DNA from: SHLQ01 sp051011575
GTDB lineage: Bacteria > Actinomycetota > Acidimicrobiia > Acidimicrobiales > SHLQ01
NCBI GenBank assembly: GCA_051011575.1
Contig: JBPCTR010000101.1
Coordinates: 1-19,029, forward strand
Direction: 5' to 3'
Length of the DNA: 19,029 nt
This document shows, one piece after another, positions 6,487 through 14,096 of the stretch (position 1 is its first letter; every line of letters starts with the position of its first letter). Position numbers and translations under genes: made by a program. The notes beneath the pieces were generated by a model that saw only the letters and a list, made by a program, of their open reading frames with translations, ran no database searches and had not been told where the DNA came from.

Positions 6487-6864
6487 ATGGCCACGGACGT
6501 CACGGTGTACCTGCCCGACCAACCGGGCGAGCTCGCGCGGCTCGGCAAGGTGCTGGGCGATCACGGCGTGAACATCGGCGGTTTCTGCGCGATGCGCCGC
6601 GGTGGCGAAACCGAATTGCACGTTCTGGTCGACGACGCCGAGTCCACGATGCAGGCTCTGGCAGCCGAAAACATCGACGTGGTTTCGGAACAGGAGGTCG
6701 TGGTGATCGACTTGCATGAAGGCGATCGGCCCGGAGCTCTCGGCGACATGGCGGCCCGGCTGGGCGCCTCCGGCGTGAATATCACCCTTGCCTACCTGGC
6801 CACCGAGACCCGCCTGGTCTTCGGCGCGGACGATCTCGCTGCTGCCAAGCGCGCGCTGAGCTGA
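6487..6864 (+). CDS. Tandem ACT-domain protein
   Basis: This 125-residue protein is made of two ACT domains. The first is at about 4-66, with VYLPDQPGELARLGKVLGDHGVNIGGF. The second is at about 72-125, with DRPGALGDMAARLGASGVNITLAYLATETRLVFGADD. ACT domains bind amino acids or similar small ligands and usually regulate metabolic enzymes. Here there is no fused enzyme, so it may be a free regulatory subunit or sensor, like other small double-ACT proteins. The start ATG has no Shine-Dalgarno sequence. An imperfect -10-like TAGACC ends 7 bases upstream (6474-6479), so the message may be leaderless. It converges with the ABC block, with only 25 bases between the two stop codons. Confidence 0.85.
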   Translation: MATDVTVYLPDQPGELARLGKVLGDHGVNIGGFCAMRRGGETELHVLVDDAESTMQALAAENIDVVSEQEVVVIDLHEGDRPGALGDMAARLGASGVNITLAYLATETRLVFGADDLAAAKRALS

Positions 6865-6889
6865 CCGGCGCCCCTGTCGGGTCTGCGTG

Positions 6890-7591
6890 CTAGGAGTTCT
6901 CGAGCCGACCGTCGTGGAGTTTCAGAACCTCATCTGATGCCGCCGCAACGGCGGGGTCGTGGGTCGCGACCACGGCGGCGATTCCGTTCTCACGCACGAG
7001 GACCGACAACAGGGCGATGACGTCGCGCCCCGTCTCAGAATCGAGCTGGCCGGTTGGTTCGTCCGCCAACAACACACGCGGCCGCCCCGCGAGCGCACGC
7101 GCAATCGCCACTCGCTGTTGCTCCCCGCCCGACAACTCGCCCGGCCGGTGCGCCATGCGTTCACCCAACCCGACCTGCTCCAGAAGCTCGGTGGCCCGCG
7201 ATCGACGATCGGCAGGGCGTGCCCGCTGCAACCGGAGGGGAACCTCCACATTCTCGCGGGCGTCGAGCATCGGAATCAGCCCGAACGACTGGAAGATGAA
7301 GCCGATGGAGGTGCGGCGAACCTCGGCTCGTAGTGCTTCGTCGAGCTCCGACATCGGCTCACCCGCGATGCGGATCGACCCCTCGGTGGGGTCGTCGAGA
7401 CCACCGAGCAGGTTGAGCAGTGTGGTCTTCCCGCTGCCCGATCGCCCCTGGACGACAACCACCTGGCCGGGATCGACCGTGAGATCGACGCCCCGGAGTG
7501 CGTGTACGTCGATCGGCCCGCCGGTGAAGATCCGCACGATGCCGGTCGCCTCGACCGCCGGTGCTTCGGGGTGCAGGTCAGGAATCGCCAT
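6890..7591 (-). CDS. ABC transporter ATPase, MacB/LolD type (second ATPase)
   Basis: This 233-residue ATPase subunit powers the FtsX-type permeases encoded upstream in the same operon. All motifs are present: Walker A GRSGSGKT (49-56), Q-loop Gln101 in FIFQSFGLIP, signature LSGGEQQR (153-160), Walker B VLLADE (173-178) and H-loop His211. The family signs of MacB/LolD ATPases are seen in the LNLLGGLDDPTEG stretch and the ADEPTGQLD segment. The ATG at 7589-7591 has AGGAG 6 bases upstream and overlaps the end of the previous ATPase gene by 14 bases, so translation is likely coupled. Unlike the first ATPase it has no C-terminal extension. Confidence 0.95.
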   Translation of the reverse strand: MAIPDLHPEAPAVEATGIVRIFTGGPIDVHALRGVDLTVDPGQVVVVQGRSGSGKTTLLNLLGGLDDPTEGSIRIAGEPMSELDEALRAEVRRTSIGFIFQSFGLIPMLDARENVEVPLRLQRARPADRRSRATELLEQVGLGERMAHRPGELSGGEQQRVAIARALAGRPRVLLADEPTGQLDSETGRDVIALLSVLVRENGIAAVVATHDPAVAAASDEVLKLHDGRLENS

Positions 7592-8480
7592 CGTCAGCTC
7601 CTGGCCACACGTTGATGTGATCGGGATCGAGCGTGAGGCGCACACGCTGCCGCATGTCCAGCGCTTCCAGGTACTCGCGGGGCAGCTGGAGCCGGCCGGC
7701 CCGGTCGAGGACCGCGTACTCCTGGCTGGACCGCGGGTCTCCGAAGGGATCGGATCGAAGAACCTCACTCGACGTCCGGCCGTCGCGGATCGAGACGGTG
7801 CGGGTCACGCGGTCGGAGATCAGCGGATCGTGGGTGACGAGCACCATTTTGAGCTGCTCCTCTCGATTGATCTCCCGAAGCACGTCGATGACCTCACGTG
7901 CAGTTTCACTGTCGAGTTCTCCTGTTGGCTCGTCGGCCAGCAGCACCTGAGGCTCGTTGGCGATCGCGACCGCGATCGCGACCCGCTGTTGCTCGCCACC
8001 CGACAGATCGAGTGGCCGGTGCCCGGTCCGATCGGCGAGGCCGACCCTCGACAACAGGTCGTGCGCGCGGGAGCGGCTCGCCCGTCGCGAGCGACCGTCC
8101 AGCACCATCGGTAGCGCGACGTTGTCGAGTGCGGTGAGAAAGGGCAGCAGGTTTCTAGCGGTCTGCTGCCATACGAAACCCACGACCCGCCGGCGGTACC
8201 GGACACGCTCACGTTCGGAAAGCCGGAGAAGGTCGAGCCCAGCGACCTGTGCCTGACCAGCGGTGGGCGCGTCGATCCCTCCGAGAATGTTGAGGAGCGT
8301 GGACTTTCCACTCCCGGACGCGCCGACGACGGCGATCATCTCACCGGTGTACACCTCGAGGTCGAGTCCCTGGAGCGCCACCGCTTCGAGCTCGGCGGTT
8401 TTGTAGATCCGCACGACGTTGTCGCAACGGATCAACGCGTCGGCGTTCGTGCTGCTCGTGTTGTTGATGGTGTCCGTCAA
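7578..8480 (-). CDS. ABC transporter ATPase with AbrB-like C-terminal tail (first ATPase)
   Basis: This 300-residue protein is longer than the usual 220-240 for MacB/LolD ATPases. Motifs are Walker A GASGSGKS (53-60), Q-loop WQQ (104-106), signature LSGGEQQR (159-166), Walker B VLLADE (179-184) and H-loop His217. After a linker, residues 254-293 (EYAVLDRAGRLQLPREYLEA, then LDMRQRVRLTLD...INVWP) look like a SpoVT/AbrB swapped-hairpin segment: the DRAGRLQLPREYLEAL stretch matches the usual D..GR..LP...l...g pattern. The start is TTG at 8480, inside TTGA with the permease stop, preceded by a strong AAAGGGGGAG ribosome-binding site (8485-8494). That combination argues for the rare start codon and for translational coupling. 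Confidence 0.93.
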   Translation of the reverse strand: MTDTINNTSSTNADALIRCDNVVRIYKTAELEAVALQGLDLEVYTGEMIAVVGASGSGKSTLLNILGGIDAPTAGQAQVAGLDLLRLSERERVRYRRRVVGFVWQQTARNLLPFLTALDNVALPMVLDGRSRRASRSRAHDLLSRVGLADRTGHRPLDLSGGEQQRVAIAVAIANEPQVLLADEPTGELDSETAREVIDVLREINREEQLKMVLVTHDPLISDRVTRTVSIRDGRTSSEVLRSDPFGDPRSSQEYAVLDRAGRLQLPREYLEALDMRQRVRLTLDPDHINVWPGADDGDS

Positions 8481-10696
8481 CCCACTCCCCCTTTGTCGAG
8501 GCTACTCATCTCAACCGACCGCCGATCGAGGCGGATCGCGACCATCGCTCCCACCACCGAGGCAAGGATCACGGCCGATCCACTGGCGACGGCCGAGGTT
8601 CGATCGAGGCGAACCGGCGCCTGCTCGATGCCAGAATCGTTGGCAGCGAAGACGGCAAAGTCGAGCGCCGAACCGACACCGATCACGGCAACCACCGCCG
8701 CGATGACCCCGACCACCGCCGCAAGGAGCGTCGACGCCACCTGACCGAGCGATGTGATGCCTGCCATCTCCCGGGACGAGGCGCCCAGCGTGTGAAGTAT
8801 CGAGAGTGCTCGCCGGCGACTGGCGGCGGTCATGGCCAACCCAGCCGACACGCCGACGAATGCAATGAGGATCGAGTATGCGATCAGGACCTCGAGGCCT
8901 CGTTCGATCCACAGCGGAAACGGGTCCGACCTGTCGATCGCGGGCAGCGATCGACGAAGGCTGCCCGCCAAACCCGCTACGCCGATCGCAAGGACGACAA
9001 TGACGGCCGATGCACCGGCCGCCGAGCGTCCACTGGCGAGACGCCGACTTCCGACGAATCCGACGAGACCATCGAACCGGGCGCCAATCGTGGAGACGAT
9101 CTCGAACAGCCGTGGCGCAAATCGGATCGTGATAGCGGCAAGCGCCATGGCGACTGCAGGCGGAGTGAGCGCGAGGAGGAGATCGAGTCCACCACTGCGA
9201 TCGAGGCCACCGGTCGCATCACGCCGGGAGGCCAGGACCACCGCACCGATGGCAAGCACGACGAGCAACGCGTCTCGCACCAATCGGCGGGCCGATGTCG
9301 ATGTGCTGGAGGTGAGTGCGCCGGAAGAGACGCCGAGCCTCGCATCGTTGCGAAGCGTCGCTGTGGTCGTGGTGCCGATCACGAGAACCGCGAGCGCGAC
9401 CAGGAGCGTTCCCGCAGGCGTCCAAGGGGCGTTGGGCGCTACCGCCCAGGCCACCAGCGATGTCGCGAGCACCGCCGGTATCGTCACGGCGAGCCCGTGC
9501 AGAACGCCGATCGTCGCCATGGTCGAGCGCCCGGCTCCGCGGGACTCGAGCGTGCGCCAGCCGCGCGCCTCGCGGCGACCAGCAAGCGCCACGATGATCC
9601 ACACCGCGGCCACCGCGAGCGTCACGACACCACTGGAGCTGATCGAGGCGACCGCGAGCGCGAGGGCTCGCTGGTCGAGGTGCGCAAAGATCGCAGCGTC
9701 GAGTCGCGAAATAACCCGCCCGTCCGGTGCCGAGAGCTGCGAGACCTCGTTGGCCACCTCAGCCGCGCCGTCGACCGGGATTCGATCGGCCGCGACCGGG
9801 TACCGCCACGTGTACCTCCAACGGACTCCGAGCCGTTCGCGTAGCCAGGACCGGTACTGCGCTGGCGCAAGGAAGCCGATCGCCTCGACGATGCGGAAGT
9901 CGGCGTTCTCCGTGACGACGGGACGATGAAGTGTCGTGTCGCCGAACCAGAAGGGCGCGTCCGGCGAGGAAAGTTCGATGAGACCCGAGATCTCGAGCAC
10001 GGTCGGCTCGGACAGATCGACACCGAACACCGGCGCCCACAGCGGGTCGAGGATCTCTGGATGGAGCATGATCCGGTCGCCGACCCCAACCAGAAGGTCG
10101 CGTGCGCTCTCCTCCGTGAGGGCAACCTGGTGCACCCCCAACTGGTGGACTTCACAGTCGATCAGGGGGTCGTGTACATAGCCGGCGAGCTCGAGACGAT
10201 CGGCGGGACACTCCGTACCCCGCAGCACGTCGACGGCGCTCGAATTCTGCGGCAGCTCGCCCGCAATGAGCGACATCTGCGACTCGAGGCCCTGTTGATA
10301 CCGCAGTGCGATCGAGAGTTCGAACGGGCCGTCGTCCTCGTCGGGAAAGCTCGAGATTTCGTAGGGCGGCGAGTCGATGACGAATTGCGAGGGCTCGAGC
10401 ACATCGGCGACAACGTCGCTCACCCGTTCATCGAGAAACGCCTCGCCGCGCGCTCGAATCTGTGCCATTGGATCATCGGGACCGATCCCGAGCCGGCTCT
10501 CGACGACGTACTCGATCCGCTGCGCTGGTTCCGGACCCTCGTCGATGGCGTGAACGAGGTCGTCGGCGGCGACCTCGTGGAACACCCGCGCCCCGGTCGC
10601 CAACAGCCCACATGCGAGCGCCACGACAACCGTGGCGATGGCCAGCAGTCCGGGCTGGGAACGGGCCAATCTCCACCAGATCCGGGCCGCGGTCAT
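8477..10696 (-). CDS. FtsX-type ABC permease (second permease, 739 aa)
   Basis: This integral membrane subunit of an ABC exporter or lipoprotein-handling system has 739 residues. After MTAARIWWRLARSQPG comes membrane helix 1 (about 16-37) and a large outside domain (38-345). Hydrophobic segments follow at roughly 350-373, 396-418, 427-445, 475-490, 505-524, 560-580, 600-622, 652-678 and 704-722, ten in all. The final part is the FtsX core, with SRRRALSILHTLGASSREMAG, the usual cytoplasmic coupling helix region. The second outside loop (about 581-599) is very short, unlike in the partner permease. Cys163 and Cys181 in the ectodomain could form a disulfide. The ATG at 10694-10696 overlaps the partner stop as ATGA. 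The frame is open upstream to 10969, but that part is a shadow of the partner gene. Confidence 0.92.
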   Translation of the reverse strand: MTAARIWWRLARSQPGLLAIATVVVALACGLLATGARVFHEVAADDLVHAIDEGPEPAQRIEYVVESRLGIGPDDPMAQIRARGEAFLDERVSDVVADVLEPSQFVIDSPPYEISSFPDEDDGPFELSIALRYQQGLESQMSLIAGELPQNSSAVDVLRGTECPADRLELAGYVHDPLIDCEVHQLGVHQVALTEESARDLLVGVGDRIMLHPEILDPLWAPVFGVDLSEPTVLEISGLIELSSPDAPFWFGDTTLHRPVVTENADFRIVEAIGFLAPAQYRSWLRERLGVRWRYTWRYPVAADRIPVDGAAEVANEVSQLSAPDGRVISRLDAAIFAHLDQRALALAVASISSSGVVTLAVAAVWIIVALAGRREARGWRTLESRGAGRSTMATIGVLHGLAVTIPAVLATSLVAWAVAPNAPWTPAGTLLVALAVLVIGTTTTATLRNDARLGVSSGALTSSTSTSARRLVRDALLVVLAIGAVVLASRRDATGGLDRSGGLDLLLALTPPAVAMALAAITIRFAPRLFEIVSTIGARFDGLVGFVGSRRLASGRSAAGASAVIVVLAIGVAGLAGSLRRSLPAIDRSDPFPLWIERGLEVLIAYSILIAFVGVSAGLAMTAASRRRALSILHTLGASSREMAGITSLGQVASTLLAAVVGVIAAVVAVIGVGSALDFAVFAANDSGIEQAPVRLDRTSAVASGSAVILASVVGAMVAIRLDRRSVEMSSLDKGGVG

Positions 10697-13600
10697 GTGG
10701 AGACCCCCTGGAGGAGTTCTTCGGCCATGGACCGACGGGCCACGTACCGGGTCAGACCGATCACGATCGCACCGATGACCGCCGCGATCAGTACCTGGAG
10801 TGTCACGATTCGAATCCCGTCGACGACCACTCGAGCCGGTGGGTAGACGGTCGCACCCGTTTGGTCGAGCGTGATCTCCGGGAGAACCGTGTAGGCCAGC
10901 GCCGCCCCGATGCCCGTGCCGAGTCCCAACGCAAGAAACAACAGCACGGCGTGTTCCGCAGCCATCCACCGTCTGAGTTCGCGCGGCGCGAGACCCAGAG
11001 AACGCAGCAACAGGAACTCTCCTCGGCGGCCATGCACAGCGGTGGCGGCCACGGTTACGAACACGAGCACGGCGAAGACGACCGCGGCCGCCGCCCCCAC
11101 GCTGAAGGCACCGATCGCCGAAAGTGCGGTCGGGTCGGCGCGCAATTCTGCAGTGAGTTCTTCGCGACCAACGGCCGTTACCGAGGTGAGCGGTTCACCC
11201 GCGAGCGCGCCGGCGACGGTGTCTCGGTCAGCCGCCGGGTCGAGCGTGAGCCAGACCTCGTCGATGGCGTCGATTCGACGATCGGGCCGGTACGCCATCG
11301 CCTGAACGGTTGCGAGGTCTGCGATCACGAACGCCTCGAGATCGGGAGACACCGTCGGGAAGGCCTCGACTGAACCCACCACCTCGACGAGGCCGGTCGC
11401 CGTCGGATTCACCCTCGCCGCGAACGAGTCGCCGATCTCGGTTCCCGTCGTGGCGAGCCATGACTCGCTGACCAGCACGGGGAGCGCCGCCGGCAGACTG
11501 GTCGGACCGACCCGGAACTCGAGCAGCCCAACCACCGAACCGGCGGCCGAGCCTGTCGTGATCTGGAAGACCTGCCGTCCGGTGGCCGGGTCGGTCGTGA
11601 CAAAACCCGCAGTCGGTTCGAACTGTCTGCCCGTGGCTCCGCTGTCGACGAGCCAGGCGGCGTCCGCAAGCGAAATCGTCTCCGTGTCGCCGTCGACGAC
11701 GGCCTCGAGCGCTCCGACGGTGATCGTGACGTTCCGAGCCGGGGGCGTTGGCGCAACGATCTGCATCTCGAATCCGACGAGCCGGAGTCTTCCATCGGTG
11801 CCCCGACCTTCGCCCACGAGGTCAACGCTTACATCGAGCGGTGCTCCGGTGCCTTCCTCGGTGCCTACCAGAGCTCCCAGTTCGACCCGGTGCAGGAGCC
11901 CGGCTTCGTCGACGAGCAGGGCGTCGAATCGGCCCTGGAGAGCTGGAGGCAGGATCAAGGACTCGGCCTCGGGATGTGGGGTCTGCTCTTCCTCGACCAC
12001 GACCGAGATTTCGAGCGATGTCGCACCCGCCGGCAACGGGAGGCCTGGCAAATCCGGCCTCCGCTCGGCGAGCGCTGCCAGACCCGCAGCGAGTTCTTCC
12101 GGCGAACCGACGGCGGGCTGCACAACGTGTGCTCGGCCAGCGTCGATGGCCACGAACTCGGCACCTCGCTGGGTGGACGGGAACGGTCCCGGTATGCGAG
12201 AGATCGCCAGCGCGTCGTCTACTCCCTCGATCGCCTGGTGCGTGGCGATGAGATTCAGATCATCCAACGCTTGACCGGTCCGTCGATCGGGATGCACGCG
12301 AACATCGGAACCGACCTGCTGAGCCGCCTGATCGCCCTGCGATTTGTCCCACGAAGCGGCGTAAGTCGAGGCGAAGACCAGGATGGCCACGGCCAGAGCG
12401 AGGAGGAAGACCGATCGGGCGAGCTCGGCGGGACGGCGAGCGAGCTGCCAGGAGACGAGTGCCCCGATCACGGTTCGGCGCCGATTCGCGATGCGGTCGC
12501 CGACACGCGCCAGTAGGGGGATGATCCGGAGGGTCACGACCGCGCCGCTGACCAGCGCAAGGGGCGGTGTGATCACAAGGAGAGGGTCGATCGAAAAACG
12601 GTCGCGCAACACCGAGTCGCTGGCGGCCCCGAGACGTCCGAGTTGCCAGAATGCGCCGAGTACGACGACCAGGAGGGCGAGATCCAAGCCGATTCGCTGG
12701 GGGGTGGCTTCTCGTGACCCCCGCTCAAGTGATCGCAGCGATCGGCGGCTTGTGGCCCGGGCCATCGGCAGGACGAGCAGCACGAACATGAACAGTGCCG
12801 CAGGCACCACCACGAGATACGCCGAGATGCTGGGCGTCGGGTCGAGGTCGAAGCCCAGTGACTCGATCGGTCCTGTTCTCGCGGCCACACGCACGGTGAG
12901 CACTGCGAGAAACGGAGCGACGGCGGCGGCCGGAACAAGAACCAGGGCAGCTTCGAGAGCGGCGAGCCCGATCAGGTGCGCCCGACTCATCCCGCGTGTC
13001 ACGAGCAGGACGAGCTGATCCCGCCGGGCGTTCATCAGAATCGCGGCGGTGATACCGAGTGCGAGTGCGCCGAGAATGCCGAGCTGGACGGCGATCGATG
13101 TGACTCCGGCGCGGCTGACGCTGATCGATTCGGTGGTCTCACGCAGAACCTCTGGAAGATCGCTTTCGACCGCAAGACCGCCGATTGCCTCGCGTTCGTC
13201 GGATGTCAGCAGCATCAGCTCGTTCTCGATGAGCACGGGCAGCTGCTCGACATCGGATCGAAGCTGGTCGGCTTGAGCGAGCGTGAGCTCAGAAACCGAA
13301 GGCAGAACAACCCAACTCGCATCGAGGCGCCCAACCCGTCCAGCGAGAAGCGGCGCTCGATCGACGACGAGCGGTCCAATCGTCCGGAACGATCGACCGT
13401 CGAGCAATCCCGTGGCGAGGAGCGGGGCACCCGCCCAGTAACGCTCGAACCGGTCGGTGATCTCGTACACCCCCACGATCTCGACGGTTACCGGCATCCC
13501 ATCGCGCCGACGGACAACATCGAGGCTGCTCCCGACAGTGAGTTCGAGCCGACGCGCAATCTCCTGCTCGATGGCGGCTGCGAGACGACTGCCTTCTCCC

Positions 13601-14034
13601 GGTGAGTTGTTGGGCCACGTGCCATCGGTAAGTACGGAGTGTTCCGGCAACTGCTCGACCGATGCGAACACCGTGACTTCGGTCTTCGCGGAATCTGGCT
13701 GATCGGGAAGTTCGAACGAGGGGCTCACCAGTCGCTCACTCACCTCGGCGCCGTCCAAGCTGCGCGCGTCGGCAAATACGGACGTCACCCGCCGACCGGC
13801 AGCATCGACGACGTCCGGGTTCGCGCTCAGATCCACGCGGGCAATCGTCGAGGCGGCCGAGATGTCGGTGACCTTCCAGCGGAGGGCACCGACCGCAACC
13901 GATTCGGCATACATCGGCGCCGAGGCGAGTTGAATCAGCGCCGCGTACACGACGATGACGGTCACCGTGACGAGCGGCCAATCCTGTCGGAGCCGGGCGG
14001 CGGCGAGGGCGATCAGCGCGCGGCTCGCGGTCAC
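10693..14034 (-). CDS. FtsX-type ABC permease (first permease, 1113 aa)
   Basis: This large permease has two FtsX-type modules. Helix 1 is at about 21-39, a first outside domain at 40-310, and six segments at roughly 313-335, 360-383, 404-424, 448-465, 484-503 and 541-558. A very large second outside domain (about 560-970) follows, then three closing segments (976-998, 1027-1050, 1077-1096), ten in all. Cytoplasmic coupling motifs are ARRDQLVLLVTRGMSRAHLIG (336-356) and GRRGEFLLLRSLGLAPRELR (1002-1021), the usual FtsX 'LrslG' element. The start is GTG at 14032-14034 with no good ribosome-binding site. A ten-codon frame just upstream ends in a GTGA overlap with it, so the permease may be translated by coupling. 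It is probably paired with the second permease and the two ATPases; the substrate is unknown. Confidence 0.92.
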   Translation of the reverse strand: MTASRALIALAAARLRQDWPLVTVTVIVVYAALIQLASAPMYAESVAVGALRWKVTDISAASTIARVDLSANPDVVDAAGRRVTSVFADARSLDGAEVSERLVSPSFELPDQPDSAKTEVTVFASVEQLPEHSVLTDGTWPNNSPGEGSRLAAAIEQEIARRLELTVGSSLDVVRRRDGMPVTVEIVGVYEITDRFERYWAGAPLLATGLLDGRSFRTIGPLVVDRAPLLAGRVGRLDASWVVLPSVSELTLAQADQLRSDVEQLPVLIENELMLLTSDEREAIGGLAVESDLPEVLRETTESISVSRAGVTSIAVQLGILGALALGITAAILMNARRDQLVLLVTRGMSRAHLIGLAALEAALVLVPAAAVAPFLAVLTVRVAARTGPIESLGFDLDPTPSISAYLVVVPAALFMFVLLVLPMARATSRRSLRSLERGSREATPQRIGLDLALLVVVLGAFWQLGRLGAASDSVLRDRFSIDPLLVITPPLALVSGAVVTLRIIPLLARVGDRIANRRRTVIGALVSWQLARRPAELARSVFLLALAVAILVFASTYAASWDKSQGDQAAQQVGSDVRVHPDRRTGQALDDLNLIATHQAIEGVDDALAISRIPGPFPSTQRGAEFVAIDAGRAHVVQPAVGSPEELAAGLAALAERRPDLPGLPLPAGATSLEISVVVEEEQTPHPEAESLILPPALQGRFDALLVDEAGLLHRVELGALVGTEEGTGAPLDVSVDLVGEGRGTDGRLRLVGFEMQIVAPTPPARNVTITVGALEAVVDGDTETISLADAAWLVDSGATGRQFEPTAGFVTTDPATGRQVFQITTGSAAGSVVGLLEFRVGPTSLPAALPVLVSESWLATTGTEIGDSFAARVNPTATGLVEVVGSVEAFPTVSPDLEAFVIADLATVQAMAYRPDRRIDAIDEVWLTLDPAADRDTVAGALAGEPLTSVTAVGREELTAELRADPTALSAIGAFSVGAAAAVVFAVLVFVTVAATAVHGRRGEFLLLRSLGLAPRELRRWMAAEHAVLLFLALGLGTGIGAALAYTVLPEITLDQTGATVYPPARVVVDGIRIVTLQVLIAAVIGAIVIGLTRYVARRSMAEELLQGVST

Positions 14035-14063
14035 CGATCTGACCGCCCGTGCCCTGTCGTCAT
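14031..14063 (-). CDS. Possible 10-aa leader peptide overlapping the permease start
   Basis: The frame ATG-ACG-ACA...CGG-TGA encodes MTTGHGRSDR and ends in GTGA, sharing bases with the permease GTG. A TANNNT-type -10 box (TACGGT, complement of 14070-14075) lies 6 bases before the ATG, so the frame could start on a leaderless mRNA. The permease itself lacks a Shine-Dalgarno sequence. The frame is short and could be chance. Confidence 0.35.
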   Translation of the reverse strand: MTTGHGRSDR

Positions 14064-14069
14064 CCGAAC

Positions 14070-14075
14070 ACCGTA
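14070..14075 (-). promoter_or_regulatory. Candidate -10 box for the ABC operon
   Basis: TACGGT on the minus strand, in the 62-base gap between the M16 peptidase stop and the permease start, fits TANNNT and would start transcription at about 14063. The -35 region is poor (TGAACG 18 bases upstream, overlapping the M16 stop codon). If real, the ABC genes have their own promoter besides read-through from the peptidase gene. Confidence 0.3.
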
Positions 14076-14096
14076 CGCAGGCCGTGGTGGGCGCGT

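Noticed and set aside
8792..9929. Two overlapping long plus-strand frames (350 and 365 codons) opposite the second permease
   Set aside because: They are rich in Arg, Ala, Thr and Ser with no domain or hydrophobic pattern, and lie opposite a clear ten-helix permease. They are the expected antisense shadows in GC-rich DNA.
10697..10969. N-terminal extension of the second permease to 10969
   Set aside because: The added residues are Gly/Arg/Asp-rich without any pattern and overlap the partner permease. The ATGA overlap and membrane-protein start at 10696 are far better.
11450..12516. Long plus-strand frames opposite the first permease (274 and 208 codons)
   Set aside because: Low-complexity Ser/Pro/Arg composition and no ribosome-binding site; the minus-strand permease explains the region.
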